Assembly: GCF_002269385.1 (NCBI RefSeq)
Contig: NZ_CP022957.1
Coordinates: 3,091,001 to 3,155,000, forward strand
DNA length: 64,000 nucleotides
Direction: 5' to 3'
Origin: Maribacter cobaltidurans
Lineage (GTDB): Bacteria; Bacteroidota; Bacteroidia; Flavobacteriales; Flavobacteriaceae
Below, piece after piece: positions 62,787 to 64,000 of the stretch; positions within the stretch are counted from its first letter, which is position 1; each line of letters starts with the position of its first letter. The notes beneath the pieces were generated by a model that saw only the letters and a program-made list of their open reading frames with translations, was not told the DNA's origin and did not search any database. A program made the position numbers and the translations under genes.

Positions 62787-63359
62787 ATGCTAGATTGGCT
62801 TTTGGAATGGGATCGTGAAACATTGGTTTACCTAAATAATCTTGGTGTTGAAAAATATGACCCCTTTTGGGATACCGTAACGAAATACCCTCCTTGGATT
62901 CCACTTTTTTTAGTCTTTCTTCTTTTAATCTTTTGGGCATTTCAATGGAGACAGGTCATAGTGCTGCTCTTGGTTCTTGGAGCCATGATTTTGTTTGTGG
63001 ATACATTGACCCACTTCACCAAATTGGGGGTGGAGAGGGTTAGACCTAACAACGATGAAGAAATACGGTCATTGATCAGAGTCCTAAGAAACCCCAAAAA
63101 CTATAGCTTCTTTTCAGGACATGCATCTATGTCCTTCTCGGTTACCACTTTCATTTATCTCTCTTTGAGACACCGTTTCCGGTGGACTTGGATATTCTAC
63201 GTATGGCCCATTTTATTTATACTAAGCCGCATTTATTTGGGGGTACACTTTCCGTTGGATGTGATTGCAGGGGCCTTGGTTGGAATATGCACGGCCTGGA
63301 TGTTCCATGCCGTTTATAAGTCCTTTATTTTACCCTACTTAGCGTTAAACCATCCCTAA
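62787..63359 (+). CDS. PAP2-family membrane phosphatase
   Basis: 190 residues with about five membrane helices. The three phosphatase signature motifs are in order: KLGVERVRP (C1), SGHASMSFS (C2) and SRIYLGVHFPLDV (C3). Likely hydrolyses a lipid phosphate (undecaprenyl or phosphatidate phosphate); which one is not decided by the sequence. Follows tatA by 11 bases and its last 35 bases overlap the convergent O-methyltransferase gene. Confidence 0.94.
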   Translation: MLDWLLEWDRETLVYLNNLGVEKYDPFWDTVTKYPPWIPLFLVFLLLIFWAFQWRQVIVLLLVLGAMILFVDTLTHFTKLGVERVRPNNDEEIRSLIRVLRNPKNYSFFSGHASMSFSVTTFIYLSLRHRFRWTWIFYVWPILFILSRIYLGVHFPLDVIAGALVGICTAWMFHAVYKSFILPYLALNHP

Positions 63360-63966
63360 TGGGCAATAACACGGTATCCAATTTGGGATGATTGCTCAAT
63401 TTTTTGTTGTAATCCAATAAGACTTTTGTGGCTTTGTCTTTTTCATCCAAGGGTTCCACTACTTTTCCTGACCAAAGTACATTGTCGGAAAGGATGACAC
63501 TTCCCGGTCTTGTTTTGGGCCATACTGCTTCAAAATAATTGTCGTATTGTTTTTTCTCCGCATCAATAAATATCAAATCGAATGTAAGGTCCAAGGATGG
63601 AATGATTTCTAGGGCATCTCCAACATGCTGATGTATTCGTTCCCCATTTCCGCTCTTATCAAAATAAGTGCGTTGAATTTCATGGAGTTCCGGATTCACG
63701 TCAATGGTATGCAATTGCCCATTTTCTTGTAATCCTTCGGCCAGACAAATAGCAGAATAGCCCGTATAGGTACCTATTTCCAAAATATATTTAGGGTTTA
63801 TGATTTTAGAAATCAGACTCAGGACCCTTCCTTGGAATCGACCGGTAAGCATTCTGGGCTGAATCACTTTTAAATGAGTTTCTCTGGTAAGTTCCTGTAA
63901 TATTTCGGGTTCTTCCTGTGAATGATCGGCTAGGTAATCCTCCAGTACCTTAGATATAAAATGCAT
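63325..63966 (-). CDS. Class I O-methyltransferase (caffeoyl-CoA type)
   Basis: 213 residues. SAM-binding motif ILEIGTYTGYSAICLAEGL, the acidic LHTIDVNPELHEIQRTYF, HVGDALEIIPSL, and the metal/active-site segment DLIFIDAEKKQYDNYFEAV followed by GSVILSDNVLWSGKV. C-terminal VLLPIRDGLTLSRVK is conserved, so the 35-base overlap with the PAP2 gene is real. Substrate unknown. Minus-strand TATTTTTG at 63980-63987 sits 13 bases before the ATG. Confidence 0.94.
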   Translation of the reverse strand: MHFISKVLEDYLADHSQEEPEILQELTRETHLKVIQPRMLTGRFQGRVLSLISKIINPKYILEIGTYTGYSAICLAEGLQENGQLHTIDVNPELHEIQRTYFDKSGNGERIHQHVGDALEIIPSLDLTFDLIFIDAEKKQYDNYFEAVWPKTRPGSVILSDNVLWSGKVVEPLDEKDKATKVLLDYNKKLSNHPKLDTVLLPIRDGLTLSRVK

Positions 63967-63979
63967 GGATTTCTTTTTA

Positions 63980-63987
63980 CAAAAATA
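63980..63987 (-). promoter_or_regulatory. Candidate -7 box (TATTTTTG) for the O-methyltransferase gene
   Basis: Fits TAnnTTTG; leader would be about 7 bases. The -33 region lies at or beyond the right edge. Confidence 0.35.
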
Positions 63988-64000
63988 CCTTTTTAAGCAT

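Noticed and set aside
1..64000. tRNA or rRNA genes, CRISPR arrays, insertion sequences, prophage genes
   Set aside because: None found on reading both strands; no cloverleaf-type sequence, spaced short repeats, transposase or integrase motifs.

Overview
The window is a stretch of ordinary chromosome from a member of the Bacteroidota, almost certainly the family Flavobacteriaceae. Evidence: type IX secretion parts (a PorT/SprT-type barrel, the DUF5103 plug protein, a substrate with a gliding-motility/type-B C-terminal domain), TamL-type lipoprotein barrel, Na+-pumping NADH dehydrogenase (nqrA-F), a 287-residue primary sigma factor without region 1.1, a DUF6747 mini-protein, near absence of Shine-Dalgarno sites and recurring TAnnTTTG -7 promoter boxes. 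I see no rRNA, tRNA, CRISPR array, insertion sequence, prophage or attachment site.

Layout. 1-5643: RND multidrug efflux operon (adaptor, pump, outer-membrane channel); the adaptor runs off the left edge and carries a -1 frameshift. 5649-7971: YpdA-like flavin reductase, CBS protein, rpe. 8039-13838: a secreted VPS10/BNR beta-propeller protein downstream of a lipoprotein that fuses a sugar-dehydrogenase-like propeller to a haem c domain. 13896-16551: pulA, VF530 protein, trmL. 16785-22566: core genes rpoD, pnp, rpsO, accD, fbaA, all on the minus strand with clear terminators. 22628-27525: tamL, a SpoU methyltransferase, porT, ubiE. 27757-30601: trkA-trkH potassium uptake. 30686-37882: aminotransferase, fatty-acid desaturase, rsmG, exported DinB-like protein, pruA, apaG, DUF3667 protein. 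37909-46864: T9SS plug protein diverging from the nqrABCDEF operon, then a small conserved protein and the flavin transferase apbE that matures NqrB/NqrC. 46865-50067: methyltransferase, map, gpmI.

50293-63966 is the accessory part: two tandem exported ankyrin mini-proteins, a 55-residue DUF6747 membrane protein, the decayed C-terminus of an M48 metalloprotease, a Tat-type M15 peptidase, a two-gene surface module (a 1151-residue adhesin with nearly identical 285-base repeats plus a T9SS type-B protein), a plus-strand cluster of two CarboxypepD_reg proteins, a DUF6702 protein and an M1 peptidase, then tatA, a PAP2 phosphatase and an O-methyltransferase.

The best candidates for something little described are (a) the CarboxypepD_reg pair with TonB-box-like EVVVTP/EVIVTP motifs but no barrel, coupled to DUF6702 and an M1 peptidase, (b) the repeat adhesin with its overlapping type-B partner, and (c) the exported ankyrin pair. 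All functional links between neighbours are inferred from layout.
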